The notes beneath the pieces were generated by a model. The model saw only the letters and a list, made by a program, of their open reading frames with translations, was not told the DNA's origin and ran no database searches. A stretch of DNA of 44,614 bases, from assembly GCA_947246355.1 (NCBI GenBank), contig CAMXQX010000004.1, forward strand, positions 1 to 44,614, written 5' to 3'. This stretch comes from an uncultured Bacillota bacterium (GTDB lineage Bacteria; Bacillota_I; Bacilli_A; RF39; UBA660). Made by a program: the position numbers and the translations under genes. Numbering within the stretch: the first letter of the stretch is position 1; each line of letters opens with the position of its first letter. Positions 20,475 through 29,793 of the stretch are shown one piece after another.

Positions 20475-21242
20475 ATGAAAGCATTAATTACAGGTGGAAG
20501 TTCTGGTATTGGCTTTTCCATAGCACAAGAATTAATAGAACGAGATTATGATGTGATTCTTACAGCGCGAGGGGAAGAAAATTTAAAAAAAGCGGTAAAA
20601 AAGCTTGGAAAAAAAGCCAGTTATATTGTTACCAATTTATCCAAGGTAGAGAATTGTAAAAAATTACATCAGCAATTAAAACAAGAAAACATTAGTATCA
20701 TTATAAATAGTGCTGGTTTTGGTATGCATGGCAAATTTTTAGAAAATGATTTGGATAAACAAATGGAAATGATTGATTTAAATATTAAAGCAACACAAAC
20801 TTTAACAAAATTGTTTTTAGAAGATATGATTAAAAGAAATGAAGGTTATATTTTAAACATTGCCTCCACTGCTGCCTTTTCACCAGGTCCCCTAATGGCT
20901 TCCTATTTTGCATCCAAAGCCTACATCTTAAGACTAACAGAAGCCATCGCCGAAGAAACAAAAAAAGAAGGAGCCAAAGTTTATGTGGGATGCCTTTGTC
21001 CAGGACCAGTTGACACTTGTTTTAATAATAAATTGGGTGTCAAATTTAATAAAGCACAAAATAGTGATGAACTAGCCAAATATGCTATTAAAAAAATGTT
21101 TCAAAAAAAGATGGTTATTATTCCAACAATGAATCATAAAATGAATGCTTTCTTTAATAAATTTGTTCCCTTAAAAATACTATTAAATGCCAATTACAAT
21201 GTGCAAATCAAAAAAATAGAGAATGCAAAAAAGAATCGATAA
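20475..21242 (+). CDS. Short-chain dehydrogenase/reductase (SDR), paralog of 1471..2223
   Basis: MKALITGGSSGIG, NSAGFGMHG, YFASKAY, CLCPGPVDT. Confidence 0.88.
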   Translation: MKALITGGSSGIGFSIAQELIERDYDVILTARGEENLKKAVKKLGKKASYIVTNLSKVENCKKLHQQLKQENISIIINSAGFGMHGKFLENDLDKQMEMIDLNIKATQTLTKLFLEDMIKRNEGYILNIASTAAFSPGPLMASYFASKAYILRLTEAIAEETKKEGAKVYVGCLCPGPVDTCFNNKLGVKFNKAQNSDELAKYAIKKMFQKKMVIIPTMNHKMNAFFNKFVPLKILLNANYNVQIKKIENAKKNR

Positions 21243-21260
21243 AGGATTCTTTTATTTTTT
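21227..21260. terminator. Bidirectional intrinsic terminator between convergent genes; SDR stop codon lies in the loop
   Basis: AAAAGAATC-GATAAAG-GATTCTTTT with T tracts on both strands. Confidence 0.8.
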
Positions 21261-21407
21261 ATGTATATAATCCATAGCACTAACTCCTAATAAGACAATA
21301 CCAAAACCTGCTAAAACAAAACTAAATTCTTTCCATAAAAGAAAAGCGATTAAAATAAAGAATATACCTAAAAAAGCTAAATAAATCCATAAATTTTGCT
21401 TTAACAT
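21252..21407 (-). CDS. Small membrane protein (51 aa)
   Basis: MLKQNLWIYLAFLGIFFILIAFLLWKEFSFVLAGFGIVLLGVSAMDYIHKK; below the ORF-track cutoff; immediately downstream of licD-like gene. Confidence 0.5.
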   Translation of the reverse strand: MLKQNLWIYLAFLGIFFILIAFLLWKEFSFVLAGFGIVLLGVSAMDYIHKK

Positions 21408-21408
21408 A

Positions 21409-22254
21409 CTATTCCTCTGGTTCACTCGAAGTTAAATTAATATCATAGACATGTCCTGGTTTTCTTTTACTAGCAGGTAGAGGTTCAAAAACTTTTTCTC
21501 CCCAATGACGAATCATATATTCCTTCATATCGTTTTGAACAGGTAACTTTGTATCTTCAAAAGGAACACGAATAGCAGGAAACATTTTTGCTTTTCGATA
21601 ACGAAGTGGTGTCATGGGATTTCTATATGTCCACGTCAAATCGTCTCCAATGTATTTTGATTTTTGAAATAAAAATCCATATAGTTTTGCATTAAATCGA
21701 TACAGATATTTTAAAGGAATAGGATTGATTTTTAAATTTTCAAAGAAAATAATTACAGGCATTAAAATGCTGTTGCATAAACGTAAAGGCAAATCTAAAA
21801 TGGTATATTTAGACATATGGTCATAAATAAATACATCAATAAAAATGCCATCACAGTCTGTACAACGATTGGGAAGCAACTTATTCACTTCTTTGATATA
21901 TGTATTTTTTTTCCTAATTTTCATATAGGGCCAAGTCACATCGTATTTCTTATTTTTTTCAAAACAATGAAATGTATATTTTTCTCTATCCAAATCTTTT
22001 TCCAACGCCTTTATAAATTTTTTATACTCGCTTCGCATCATTGCAATATCAAAATCATCATCCCAAGGAATAAACCCTTTATATTTATAGGCACCTATGG
22101 TGGAACCACCCGTTAAACAATATTCAATATGATTTTCTACGCAAATTTTATCAATGTCTTTTACCATTTCTAACAATGCAAGTTGGACATCGCGAACCAT
22201 AATTTGGGTTCCATCTTTTTTTTCTTTTAAAAGATATTCTTCTTGCTTTTTCAT
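21409..22254 (-). CDS. LicD family phosphotransferase
   Basis: CLTGGSTIGAYKYKGFIPWDDDFDIAMMRSEYKKF (LicD core motif). Confidence 0.92.
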   Translation of the reverse strand: MKKQEEYLLKEKKDGTQIMVRDVQLALLEMVKDIDKICVENHIEYCLTGGSTIGAYKYKGFIPWDDDFDIAMMRSEYKKFIKALEKDLDREKYTFHCFEKNKKYDVTWPYMKIRKKNTYIKEVNKLLPNRCTDCDGIFIDVFIYDHMSKYTILDLPLRLCNSILMPVIIFFENLKINPIPLKYLYRFNAKLYGFLFQKSKYIGDDLTWTYRNPMTPLRYRKAKMFPAIRVPFEDTKLPVQNDMKEYMIRHWGEKVFEPLPASKRKPGHVYDINLTSSEPEE

Positions 22255-22255
22255 A

Positions 22256-22957
22256 CTATCCTTCTTCTCCTAAAGCGAGCAGCGCCCCAAAAATCTCTAT
22301 ATCTACAGGGGTTGTTATTTTCATGTTTTTTTCTGATCCAACAGAAAAATGAATGGTCTCTCCTAATTTCATCATTAAATCACAGGTGGCTACTGAATTT
22401 TTTATCTCTCTTTTTTTTGCTTCCTCATGTGCCCAAAGTAACTTTGCTAAAGGAAAAGTATGTGGAGTCTGTGTTCTTTTTAATTCTTCACGATTTAAAA
22501 ACTCGCAAGAGTCAACGCTATTATTTGTTTTTACAATCACCTCATTACATGGAATCACTGCTACAGCATTTCCTTTTTCGTGACAAGTCACAATGGAATC
22601 AGAAATAATTTCTTCACTGACTAAAGCCCTATTCCCATCATGAATTAACACAATATCTTCTTTGGAACAATGTTTTTCTAATTCCTTTAATGCAAGATAA
22701 ATAGAATCCTGTGCAGTATCTGCACTTCCTATCATCCATTTGACTTTTGTAATATTGTATTGCTTAACATAAGCCTGCATAATAAGTTCCCAACCATTAA
22801 GACATGAAATGATAATTGCATCAATATTAGGATGATTTTGAAATACCTCTAAAGTATAAATAATCAAAGGTTTATTTTTAATAGGCGTAAATTGTTTAGG
22901 TACCTCTTGCTGCATTCGTGTTCCACGACCTCCTGCTGTAATAAGCGCTATATTCAT
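22256..22957 (-). CDS. IspD/TarI family cytidylyltransferase
   Basis: ITAGGRGTRMQQEVPKQFTPIKNKPLIIYTLEVF; VLIHDGNRALVS; TQTPHTF. Confidence 0.9.
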   Translation of the reverse strand: MNIALITAGGRGTRMQQEVPKQFTPIKNKPLIIYTLEVFQNHPNIDAIIISCLNGWELIMQAYVKQYNITKVKWMIGSADTAQDSIYLALKELEKHCSKEDIVLIHDGNRALVSEEIISDSIVTCHEKGNAVAVIPCNEVIVKTNNSVDSCEFLNREELKRTQTPHTFPLAKLLWAHEEAKKREIKNSVATCDLMMKLGETIHFSVGSEKNMKITTPVDIEIFGALLALGEEG

Positions 22958-22995
22958 ATGACCACATCCTTGTTATTACCATTATAACACATACA

Positions 22996-23025
22996 ACAAA
23001 AAAAGTAAGTATCTATCACTTACTT
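22996..23025 (-). terminator. Intrinsic terminator after rpsR; rpsR stop codon inside the stem
   Basis: Minus: AAGTAAGT-GATAGAT-ACTTACTT-TTTTT. Confidence 0.8.
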
Positions 23026-23235
23026 TACAAATGGGATGAATCCCATATGACGTGCATATTTAACTTGTCTTGCAATAAAACGTTGGTGTTCTGCACAAGC
23101 TCCAGTTACTCTTCGAGGTAAAATTTTTCCTCTATCCGCACTGATATATTTTTTAATAATTTCTACATCTTTATAATCAACGCTTTTTCCAGCACACATT
23201 TGACATATTTTCTTTTTTCTTTTAAATTCAGCCAT
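23020..23235 (-). CDS. rpsR: 30S ribosomal protein S18
   Basis: VDYKDVEIIKKYISADRGKILPRRVTGACAEHQR. Confidence 0.97.
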   Translation of the reverse strand: MAEFKRKKKICQMCAGKSVDYKDVEIIKKYISADRGKILPRRVTGACAEHQRFIARQVKYARHMGFIPFVK

Positions 23236-23250
23236 GTTTATCCTCCTTTA

Positions 23251-23727
23251 TTAATCTAAGAAGTTATCGTCGATAGAAACGCTATCTCCAAAATCAGCAA
23301 ATGGATCATTTTCCACATTGACACTTGGTGTACTTGCTTCATTTTGATAATCGTATGGTGTTACATTATCCATTTGGTTATTTGCATTATTCATATTATT
23401 TTGTCTTTGTGCTTTTGATTCTAAAAATTCTACAGAATCCGCAACAACATCGGTTGTATAACGTTTTGTACCATCTTGTGCATCATAACTTCCTGTTTGT
23501 ATTCTTCCCTCAACAGAAACAAGACTCCCTTTATCTAGATAATTACAAACATTTTCTGCTTGTTTTCTCCAAATAACAATATTAATAAAATCCGTTTCTC
23601 TCTCCCCACTTGCACTTGTAAAAGTACGATTTACCGCAAGTGAAAATCTAGCGAAGGGAACATTCGAACCCGTATAACGTAGTTCTGGTTTTGCTGTCAA
23701 TCTACCAATTAACACAACTCGGTTCAT
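23251..23727 (-). CDS. ssb: Single-stranded DNA-binding protein
   Basis: [34 protein letters not shown]; acidic tip [18 protein letters not shown]. Confidence 0.97.
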   Translation of the reverse strand: MNRVVLIGRLTAKPELRYTGSNVPFARFSLAVNRTFTSASGERETDFINIVIWRKQAENVCNYLDKGSLVSVEGRIQTGSYDAQDGTKRYTTDVVADSVEFLESKAQRQNNMNNANNQMDNVTPYDYQNEASTPSVNVENDPFADFGDSVSIDDNFLD

Positions 23728-23740
23728 AACTTTACCTCTC

Positions 23741-24031
23741 TTATTTTTCTACTTTAATAATTAAATGACGAATGACATCAGAACTAATACGTGCTAAACG
23801 GTCAAATTCTTTGGTTGCTTGGTCACTTTCTGTTTCAATTTCGAAAAGAAAATAGTAACCACTTTTAAACTTTTTGATTTCATAAGCAAGTTCTTTTTGT
23901 CCTAGCTCTTTTGCTTCATTAATCTTAGCTCCATTGGAAGTTAAAGTATTAGAAAAGTTTGTAAACACTTTTTTCACTTCTTCTTCGCTTAGAGTAGGTT
24001 TAACGATAAACATGATTTCATAGTTTTTCAA
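23741..24031 (-). CDS. rpsF: 30S ribosomal protein S6 (TTG start)
   Basis: (L/M)[28 protein letters not shown] upstream of TTG at 24031. Confidence 0.92.
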   Translation of the reverse strand: MKNYEIMFIVKPTLSEEEVKKVFTNFSNTLTSNGAKINEAKELGQKELAYEIKKFKSGYYFLFEIETESDQATKEFDRLARISSDVIRHLIIKVEK

Positions 24032-24098
24032 TTTCCTACACCTCCTTTTGGTCTTTTGGCTTACATATAAGCAAGGAGTAAATTCATACTCGTAGAAG

Positions 24099-24127
24099 AT
24101 TATAACAAAGAAAAAAAGAAAAGTAAA
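24099..24127 (-). promoter_or_regulatory. Sigma-A-type promoter of rpsF-ssb-rpsR
   Basis: -35 TTTACT, 17 bp spacer, -10 TATAAT. Confidence 0.65.
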
Positions 24128-24235
24128 CCACAAATGATTACTTATTGTCATCTTTTTCAGTATTTACTTATCCTTAAAAGTCAATATCTATAATTTAAAA
24201 CAAAATAATTTGTTATTGGTAACAATTCTTTATTC

Positions 24236-24733
24236 TTATTTATAATTCTTATTTTTTATTACACCATATTTTTCTTCATCATAGTCTCGATGTGTGTGAT
24301 TTACCCACATACGCATTTCTTTTGTCATCAATTGAATTTCATAACGAAATCCACTTACATCACTCCAAAATTGTAATACAATGGCTCTAAAACCGCTTTC
24401 CTTGGGCTTCTCATAATAATTTAGTTCTTTGTAAAAATCAGCATTAGAAGATAAAACTTTTGCAATTTCTTTCACATCTTCTAAAGAATCTACGGATATC
24501 CGAAAGCCTACAATATCAGGCATATTAGATATATCTTTTAGAAATTCCTCACTATCTGGATATTTCTGAATTAGAAATTGTTGTTTGATATGAATTTTTT
24601 CTTTCGATTTGAGTCTACATTCTAAAATATAATCTTGATGATAAAATGCGTCTAAAGTGCATTTTAAATATTTTATCCCTACTTGCATATTATTTCTCAT
24701 ATAATCTAAATATTCATCTTCTCTAGCAATCAT
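24236..24733 (-). CDS. Divergent RelA/SpoT synthetase-domain-like protein (small alarmone synthetase-like)
   Basis: RLKSKEKIHIK; DIVGFRISV; YYEKPKESGFRAIVLQF...YEIQLMTKEMRMWVNHTHRDYDE, matching the order of RelA_SpoT motifs. Confidence 0.65.
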   Translation of the reverse strand: MIAREDEYLDYMRNNMQVGIKYLKCTLDAFYHQDYILECRLKSKEKIHIKQQFLIQKYPDSEEFLKDISNMPDIVGFRISVDSLEDVKEIAKVLSSNADFYKELNYYEKPKESGFRAIVLQFWSDVSGFRYEIQLMTKEMRMWVNHTHRDYDEEKYGVIKNKNYK

Positions 24734-24768
24734 ACTAACTCCTTAAATGTAGCTTTAGTAGCATTATA

Positions 24769-25869
24769 TCACACATTGAACCTAAAAAGACAAATATCCC
24801 CATCTTGCATTACATATTCTTTTCCCTCTATTCGAAGTTTTCCTGCTTCTTTGACTGTTTTTTCACTCCCATATTTTTCTAAATCCGTAAAGCTAGTTAC
24901 TTCTGCTTTGATAAAACCTCTTTCAAAATCAGAGTGAATGATTCCAGCACATGCAGGAGCCTTCATTCCATTTTTAAATGTCCAAGCTTTACACTCATCA
25001 CTTCCTGCTGTAAAAAAGGTGGAAAGGCCAAGTAGATGATAAGTCGCATGTATTAATTTATCCAGTCCACTTTCTTTAATTCCTAAATCTTTTAGAAATA
25101 AGAGTTTATCTTCTTCATTTAATTCACTTAATTCTGACTCAATTTTCGCACATACGACAACGACCTCTGCACCTTCTTCTCTCGCATATTCCCTCACTTT
25201 ATCTACATAACTATTTCCTTCTGTAAGTAAATTCTCCTCACTTACATTTGCCATATAGATAATGGGTTTAATAGTTAAAAAGTGAAAATTACGAATTGTT
25301 TTTTCTTCTTCCTCACTAAGTTCCATTTTCCGTAAAGGAATATTTTTTTCTAACAATTCTTTGGCTTTTTGTAATAATTCAGCCTCTATTTTTGTCTCTT
25401 TATCTTTTGACATAGCCGCCTTCTTACCAACTTTATTCAAACGATTATTGACTACTTCTAAATCGGCAAGCATTAACTCAACATTGATAATTTCAATATC
25501 ACGAATAGGGTCGACCTCTCCTTCTACATGAATGATATTGTTATCATTAAAACAGCGAACTACTTCGACAATGGCATCCACCTCTCTTATATGCGATAGA
25601 AATTGATTTCCTAACCCTTCGCCTAAGGAGGCTCCCTTTACTAAACCCGCGATATCTGTAAATTCATATGACGTGGGAACAATTCTCTCTGGTTGATAAA
25701 GTTTCTCCAAAAACTCCAATCTTTTATCTGGAACCACAACCACACCTACATTGGGATCAATCGTCGCAAATGGGTAATTGGCCGCCAAAATATTTTTCTT
25801 GGTAATGGCATTAAATAAAGTAGATTTACCAACATTAGGTAACCCTACAATTCCTGCTGTTAAACTCAT
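24769..25869 (-). CDS. ychF: Ribosome-binding/redox-regulated ATPase YchF (Obg family)
   Basis: MSLTAGIVGLPNVGKSTLFNAITKKNILAANYPFATIDPNVGVV. Confidence 0.97.
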   Translation of the reverse strand: MSLTAGIVGLPNVGKSTLFNAITKKNILAANYPFATIDPNVGVVVVPDKRLEFLEKLYQPERIVPTSYEFTDIAGLVKGASLGEGLGNQFLSHIREVDAIVEVVRCFNDNNIIHVEGEVDPIRDIEIINVELMLADLEVVNNRLNKVGKKAAMSKDKETKIEAELLQKAKELLEKNIPLRKMELSEEEEKTIRNFHFLTIKPIIYMANVSEENLLTEGNSYVDKVREYAREEGAEVVVVCAKIESELSELNEEDKLLFLKDLGIKESGLDKLIHATYHLLGLSTFFTAGSDECKAWTFKNGMKAPACAGIIHSDFERGFIKAEVTSFTDLEKYGSEKTVKEAGKLRIEGKEYVMQDGDICLFRFNV

Positions 25870-25897
25870 AACATCCCTCCATCTTTCTTTAGTATAC

Positions 25898-25926
25898 AAA
25901 AAGAAAAGAGTATAAGCAATACTCTC
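25898..25926 (-). terminator. Intrinsic terminator after 25930..26367
   Basis: Minus: AGAGTAT-TGCTT-ATACTCT-TTTCTTTTT. Confidence 0.65.
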
Positions 25927-25929
25927 CGA

Positions 25930-26367
25930 TTATTTTTTCTTTATCTTTATAGAAAATTTCATAGAAAATTTCTCACTTAAGAATGTTGAGACTGGAGCAA
26001 CATAAGTAAGCAAATTTCCTAATATTAAAGTATAAATACCCCATCCCCAGGAAAACATTTCATTATAAGAGGCACAATCATTATAAATTTCTGATTTTTG
26101 AAATAGCAAATAAGCAATTAAAACCGATGTTGCCAAGGCAGAGAATAAAGTTGCCTTCACCTCTTTTAAAAGAAGCAAAAATAAGAAAATTATAGCTAAG
26201 ATGATAATATATTTCCCTTCATAATGAATAAATTGAAATGTTTTATTATATCCTATTGTTTTAGAAGAAATCGAAATTAAAGGCAAGAAATTTCCTAAAA
26301 GGAGGAAAAAAATACCGATAAAACTGACAATAATCTTCTTCTGTTTTACATAATTCTTATCTATCAT
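25930..26367 (-). CDS. Hypothetical membrane protein (about 4 TM)
   Basis: Hydrophobic segments; 8 nt after the abgT-like gene. Confidence 0.6.
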   Translation of the reverse strand: MIDKNYVKQKKIIVSFIGIFFLLLGNFLPLISISSKTIGYNKTFQFIHYEGKYIIILAIIFLFLLLLKEVKATLFSALATSVLIAYLLFQKSEIYNDCASYNEMFSWGWGIYTLILGNLLTYVAPVSTFLSEKFSMKFSIKIKKK

Positions 26368-26375
26368 AAATCCCC

Positions 26376-27902
26376 CTAAAGTGCTATATATGTATTAGGT
26401 CCAATAGGAAAACCAATCAAGAACCATAAACAAATAAATAAAATCCAGCAAAGAGAAACAATTATAATCGTAGGTAACATAATTTTAAATACGCCTAAAA
26501 TGCTGATTTGTTTTCTCTCATCACTATTGTATTTTTGCAAAAAGGAAAGCATAATAATGAAATATACAAAAATAGGGGAAACCGCCCTTCCTATAGAATC
26601 AGCAATTTGAAAAATGAATTGTGTAAAGTTTGGTGCAATATTTGCTCTCATAAATAATGGAACAAAAACTGGAGAAGTAATCTCCCATTTTGTAACAGTA
26701 TTTGGTATTAAGATACTCATAATAATGATAATTATAAACATAGCAATGATTAGTAAAATTCCAGAAAATTCTATTTTACTTAAAAATGTTACTAAATTTG
26801 AAGCAACTACAACACCAATATTCGTCCAGTCTAAAATGGCAATTAACTCTGCAGTAAAGAAAAGAAGAACAAAGAGTAATCCTAAGTTTTCGAAGTTTTT
26901 TGATAATCCCAAACTATATTCACTACTGTTTTTAATATTTCCAGATAGTTTTCCATATACAAATCCAAAAATCATAAAGATAGCAGAAATAATAGCGACA
27001 ATTCCTTCTCTAAAAGGGGCATTTTCACCAAATAATTTTGTAATATAGGTGCTTCCCTCATGATCAAGTAATATGCCTGCACCAGGTAACTGAATATCTA
27101 AAATTAAATAGATAACTACAACGATACTTAACAAGCCAACAAGCAAAGAGACTGCAATTCCTTTCTTCGAATCGATTAATTTTTCTTCCTCTATCTTTGC
27201 TTTGAGCGGGAATTTGGGAAGTAAAAATCGAATGGTGGTTGCATATAGCAAAAAGGAAATTCCAAGAAAGGACATCAATTTTATATATAAAGTTGAAGTT
27301 AAAAAATAAATAAAGTTTGGGTCCACATCCGTGGTGGCTGCTGTTTGTGTCAATAAGCCTAAACTGTAATCATTATAATTCATTACAATTCCAGTTCCAT
27401 ACCCCAGCGTTACTGCTAGATAAGAAATAATGATTCCAAGAAGGGGGTTTCGATCCAAATATTTATACATCACGCCTACAAAAGGAATCAAAAATACATA
27501 GCTATACTCTCCTATCACTGTACTCAGCAAAGAAAGAAAGATTGTAAAATAAATAATAATTCCAAATTTGACCCTTTTTAAAGGTTTAAATAAAACATTC
27601 AAGAAACCGCTTTTTTCAACAATCCCTATTCCAATTAACGATATAATCAAAAGAACTAATGGTTCAAATCCCTTAAAATTTGTAATAACATTTCCTACTA
27701 CAAAACGTATTCCAGCTACACTCAATATATTTTTTACTTTGACTAAAGAATCCGTTAAAACGCCATTGTTAATCATCGTTCTATATCCTTGAAAACTAAA
27801 CTTATTTAAGACAAAGCTTGCTATACAAATAAAAACTATAAATGCAATAAGAGTAGAAACAGGTCCTTTTAAATTTTGCTCCTTTTTACTCATTTTTCTC
27901 AT
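26376..27902 (-). CDS. AbgT family transporter
   Basis: TVIGEYSYVFLIPFVG; ILIPNTVTKWEITSPVFVPLFMRANIAPNFTQFIFQIADS. Confidence 0.88.
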   Translation of the reverse strand: MRKMSKKEQNLKGPVSTLIAFIVFICIASFVLNKFSFQGYRTMINNGVLTDSLVKVKNILSVAGIRFVVGNVITNFKGFEPLVLLIISLIGIGIVEKSGFLNVLFKPLKRVKFGIIIYFTIFLSLLSTVIGEYSYVFLIPFVGVMYKYLDRNPLLGIIISYLAVTLGYGTGIVMNYNDYSLGLLTQTAATTDVDPNFIYFLTSTLYIKLMSFLGISFLLYATTIRFLLPKFPLKAKIEEEKLIDSKKGIAVSLLVGLLSIVVVIYLILDIQLPGAGILLDHEGSTYITKLFGENAPFREGIVAIISAIFMIFGFVYGKLSGNIKNSSEYSLGLSKNFENLGLLFVLLFFTAELIAILDWTNIGVVVASNLVTFLSKIEFSGILLIIAMFIIIIIMSILIPNTVTKWEITSPVFVPLFMRANIAPNFTQFIFQIADSIGRAVSPIFVYFIIMLSFLQKYNSDERKQISILGVFKIMLPTIIIVSLCWILFICLWFLIGFPIGPNTYIAL

Positions 27903-27911
27903 ACAAACCTC

Positions 27912-28094
27912 CTAATAGGTTAAAACTTTTTTCACTTTTTTATTAAAATCAATACGGGGAAGCATCACACTCCTACCACACTTGACACATTTTATCTTTA
28001 TATCAGCTCCCACTCGTGTGATTTGCCACTCATTGGTACCACATGGATGTTGCTTTTTCATGACAACAATACTTCCCACTTGATAATTAGGCAT
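27912..28094 (-). CDS. DUF951 family protein
   Basis: GSIVVMKKQHPCGTNEWQITRVGADIKIKCVKCGRSVMLPR. Confidence 0.9.
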   Translation of the reverse strand: MPNYQVGSIVVMKKQHPCGTNEWQITRVGADIKIKCVKCGRSVMLPRIDFNKKVKKVLTY

Positions 28095-28899
28095 GATGAA
28101 TCACCACCTGGTTATATGGAATCTCAATATGTTCTAAATCAAAAACCTGCTTTACTTCTTTTAAAATCATTCGCTGTACTTCGTGGTGTCGCGTTGCCTT
28201 TGCCTCTGCTGTAATTCGAAAGTTCATACTTGATTCATCAAAAGAAGTAATCCCTAAGCAAAGAATATCCCCTATGATTAATTTATTTCCTTTTTTTATT
28301 TTTTTGCAAAGTTCATTGAGAATAATTTGAACTCTGTCAATATCTTCATTATAAGATACAGGTATATTTACAATAGCAAGGGACTTTTCCATACTGTGGT
28401 TTATAACTTCAACAATATTCCGATTGGCAATGATTTTTATTTCTCCTGTATATGCTTTTATTCTAGTTGTCCGAAGACCAAGAGATAAGACCTCCCCTTT
28501 AAAATCGCCTATAGAAACCACATCGCCTACTGCATATTGATTTTCCAATAGAATGTATACTCCAGATAAAATATCTTTTAATGTATCTTGAAGAGCTAAC
28601 CCCCCTACTACACCAACAACACCTAGAGAAGTTAAAATTCCATTCGTCGCAATTCCATAGATTTCAAGTATCATCAAGATAGATACCAAAATAAGCAAGT
28701 ATTTTATAATATTATTGACAACACTTACAATGGTTTTACTTTTTCTCTCATCCAAAATTCCCCTTTTGGCAACAAATATTTTTTTTGTAATTTTAATGCC
28801 TATTTGGTAAAGAAAAAAAGCTCCTATCACTACAAAAATAGGTCCTATAATCTCTTTTTTTATAAATGGAGTATATATCTCTTTCATTGTTACTAGCAT
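28087..28899 (-). CDS. MscS family mechanosensitive channel
   Basis: GVVGVVGGLALQDTLKDILSGVYILLENQYAVGDVV. Confidence 0.93.
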   Translation of the reverse strand: MLVTMKEIYTPFIKKEIIGPIFVVIGAFFLYQIGIKITKKIFVAKRGILDERKSKTIVSVVNNIIKYLLILVSILMILEIYGIATNGILTSLGVVGVVGGLALQDTLKDILSGVYILLENQYAVGDVVSIGDFKGEVLSLGLRTTRIKAYTGEIKIIANRNIVEVINHSMEKSLAIVNIPVSYNEDIDRVQIILNELCKKIKKGNKLIIGDILCLGITSFDESSMNFRITAEAKATRHHEVQRMILKEVKQVFDLEHIEIPYNQVVIHHA

Positions 28900-28902
28900 A
28901 CA

Positions 28903-29793
28903 TTACTCCTTTACATTTAAGACTTCTAAAATACGGTTTAAATCTGCTGTACTTGTAAAATGAATTTCTATTTTTCGATCATCAATTTTAACTTTTGTAT
29001 CTAATTTTTCACGGAGTAAATTCTCTACATACTTATATTCAGAAAATCCTCTTTTCTCTCTTCTTGTGATTTTATTTTTTTTCTCAATGGTTGGATTATC
29101 CCCTAAGCTCTCCACTTCACGAACACTTAATCCCTCAGCTACAATTTGCTCTGCCATTTCTTTAATTTGACTAACATCTTCTAATTTACTAAGCATTCTT
29201 GCATGTCCCATAGAAAGCTTATTATCACTCACCATTTCTTTTACTTCTTCTGGAAGACGAAGTAATCCTAGCATATTGGTAATATGACTCCTACTTTTTC
29301 CAACCTTTCTCGCCAACTCTTCTTGGGTCAATTCTAAACGTTCTTGCAATGTCTTATAAGCCATAGCCTCTTCTATTGCATTTAAGTCCTCTCTTTGTAA
29401 ATTTTCCAAAAGAGCTATTTCCATCATTTCCTCATCGCTAAAATCACGCACAATCGCCGGTATAGTGTTTTTCCCAGCCATCTTGGAAGCTCTAAATCTT
29501 CTCTCTCCAGCAATAATTTCATATCCTTTTATGCTCTTTTTAACAATAATAGGCTGAAATACGCCATGTTCTTCAATAGAATCTGCAAGTTCTCTTAAAG
29601 ACTCTTCATCAAACGTTTTTCTAGGTTGGTAAGGATTAGGGCGCAACTCATCAATAGGAAGCTCAAAAATTTCATCTTTTGGTGTTGACTCATAAACTGA
29701 TTTTTCAAACGAATCCAAATCCAAATTTTCTGTATTAAATAATTGTTCTAGACCTCTGCCTAAGGCTCTTTTTTTATTTTCCATTTCTCTCAA
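28903..29793 (-). CDS. parB: Chromosome partitioning protein ParB/Spo0J
   Basis: RALGRGLEQLF; IVKKSIKGYEIIAGERRFRASKMAG; TQEELARKVGKSRSHITNMLGLLRLP. Confidence 0.96.
   Translation of the reverse strand: MREMENKKRALGRGLEQLFNTENLDLDSFEKSVYESTPKDEIFELPIDELRPNPYQPRKTFDEESLRELADSIEEHGVFQPIIVKKSIKGYEIIAGERRFRASKMAGKNTIPAIVRDFSDEEMMEIALLENLQREDLNAIEEAMAYKTLQERLELTQEELARKVGKSRSHITNMLGLLRLPEEVKEMVSDNKLSMGHARMLSKLEDVSQIKEMAEQIVAEGLSVREVESLGDNPTIEKKNKITRREKRGFSEYKYVENLLREKLDTKVKIDDRKIEIHFTSTADLNRILEVLNVKE

Noticed and set aside
24031-24100. S6:S18 autoregulatory leader upstream of rpsF
   Set aside because: Short weak hairpins present, but I could not identify the characteristic conserved loop/bulge with confidence.
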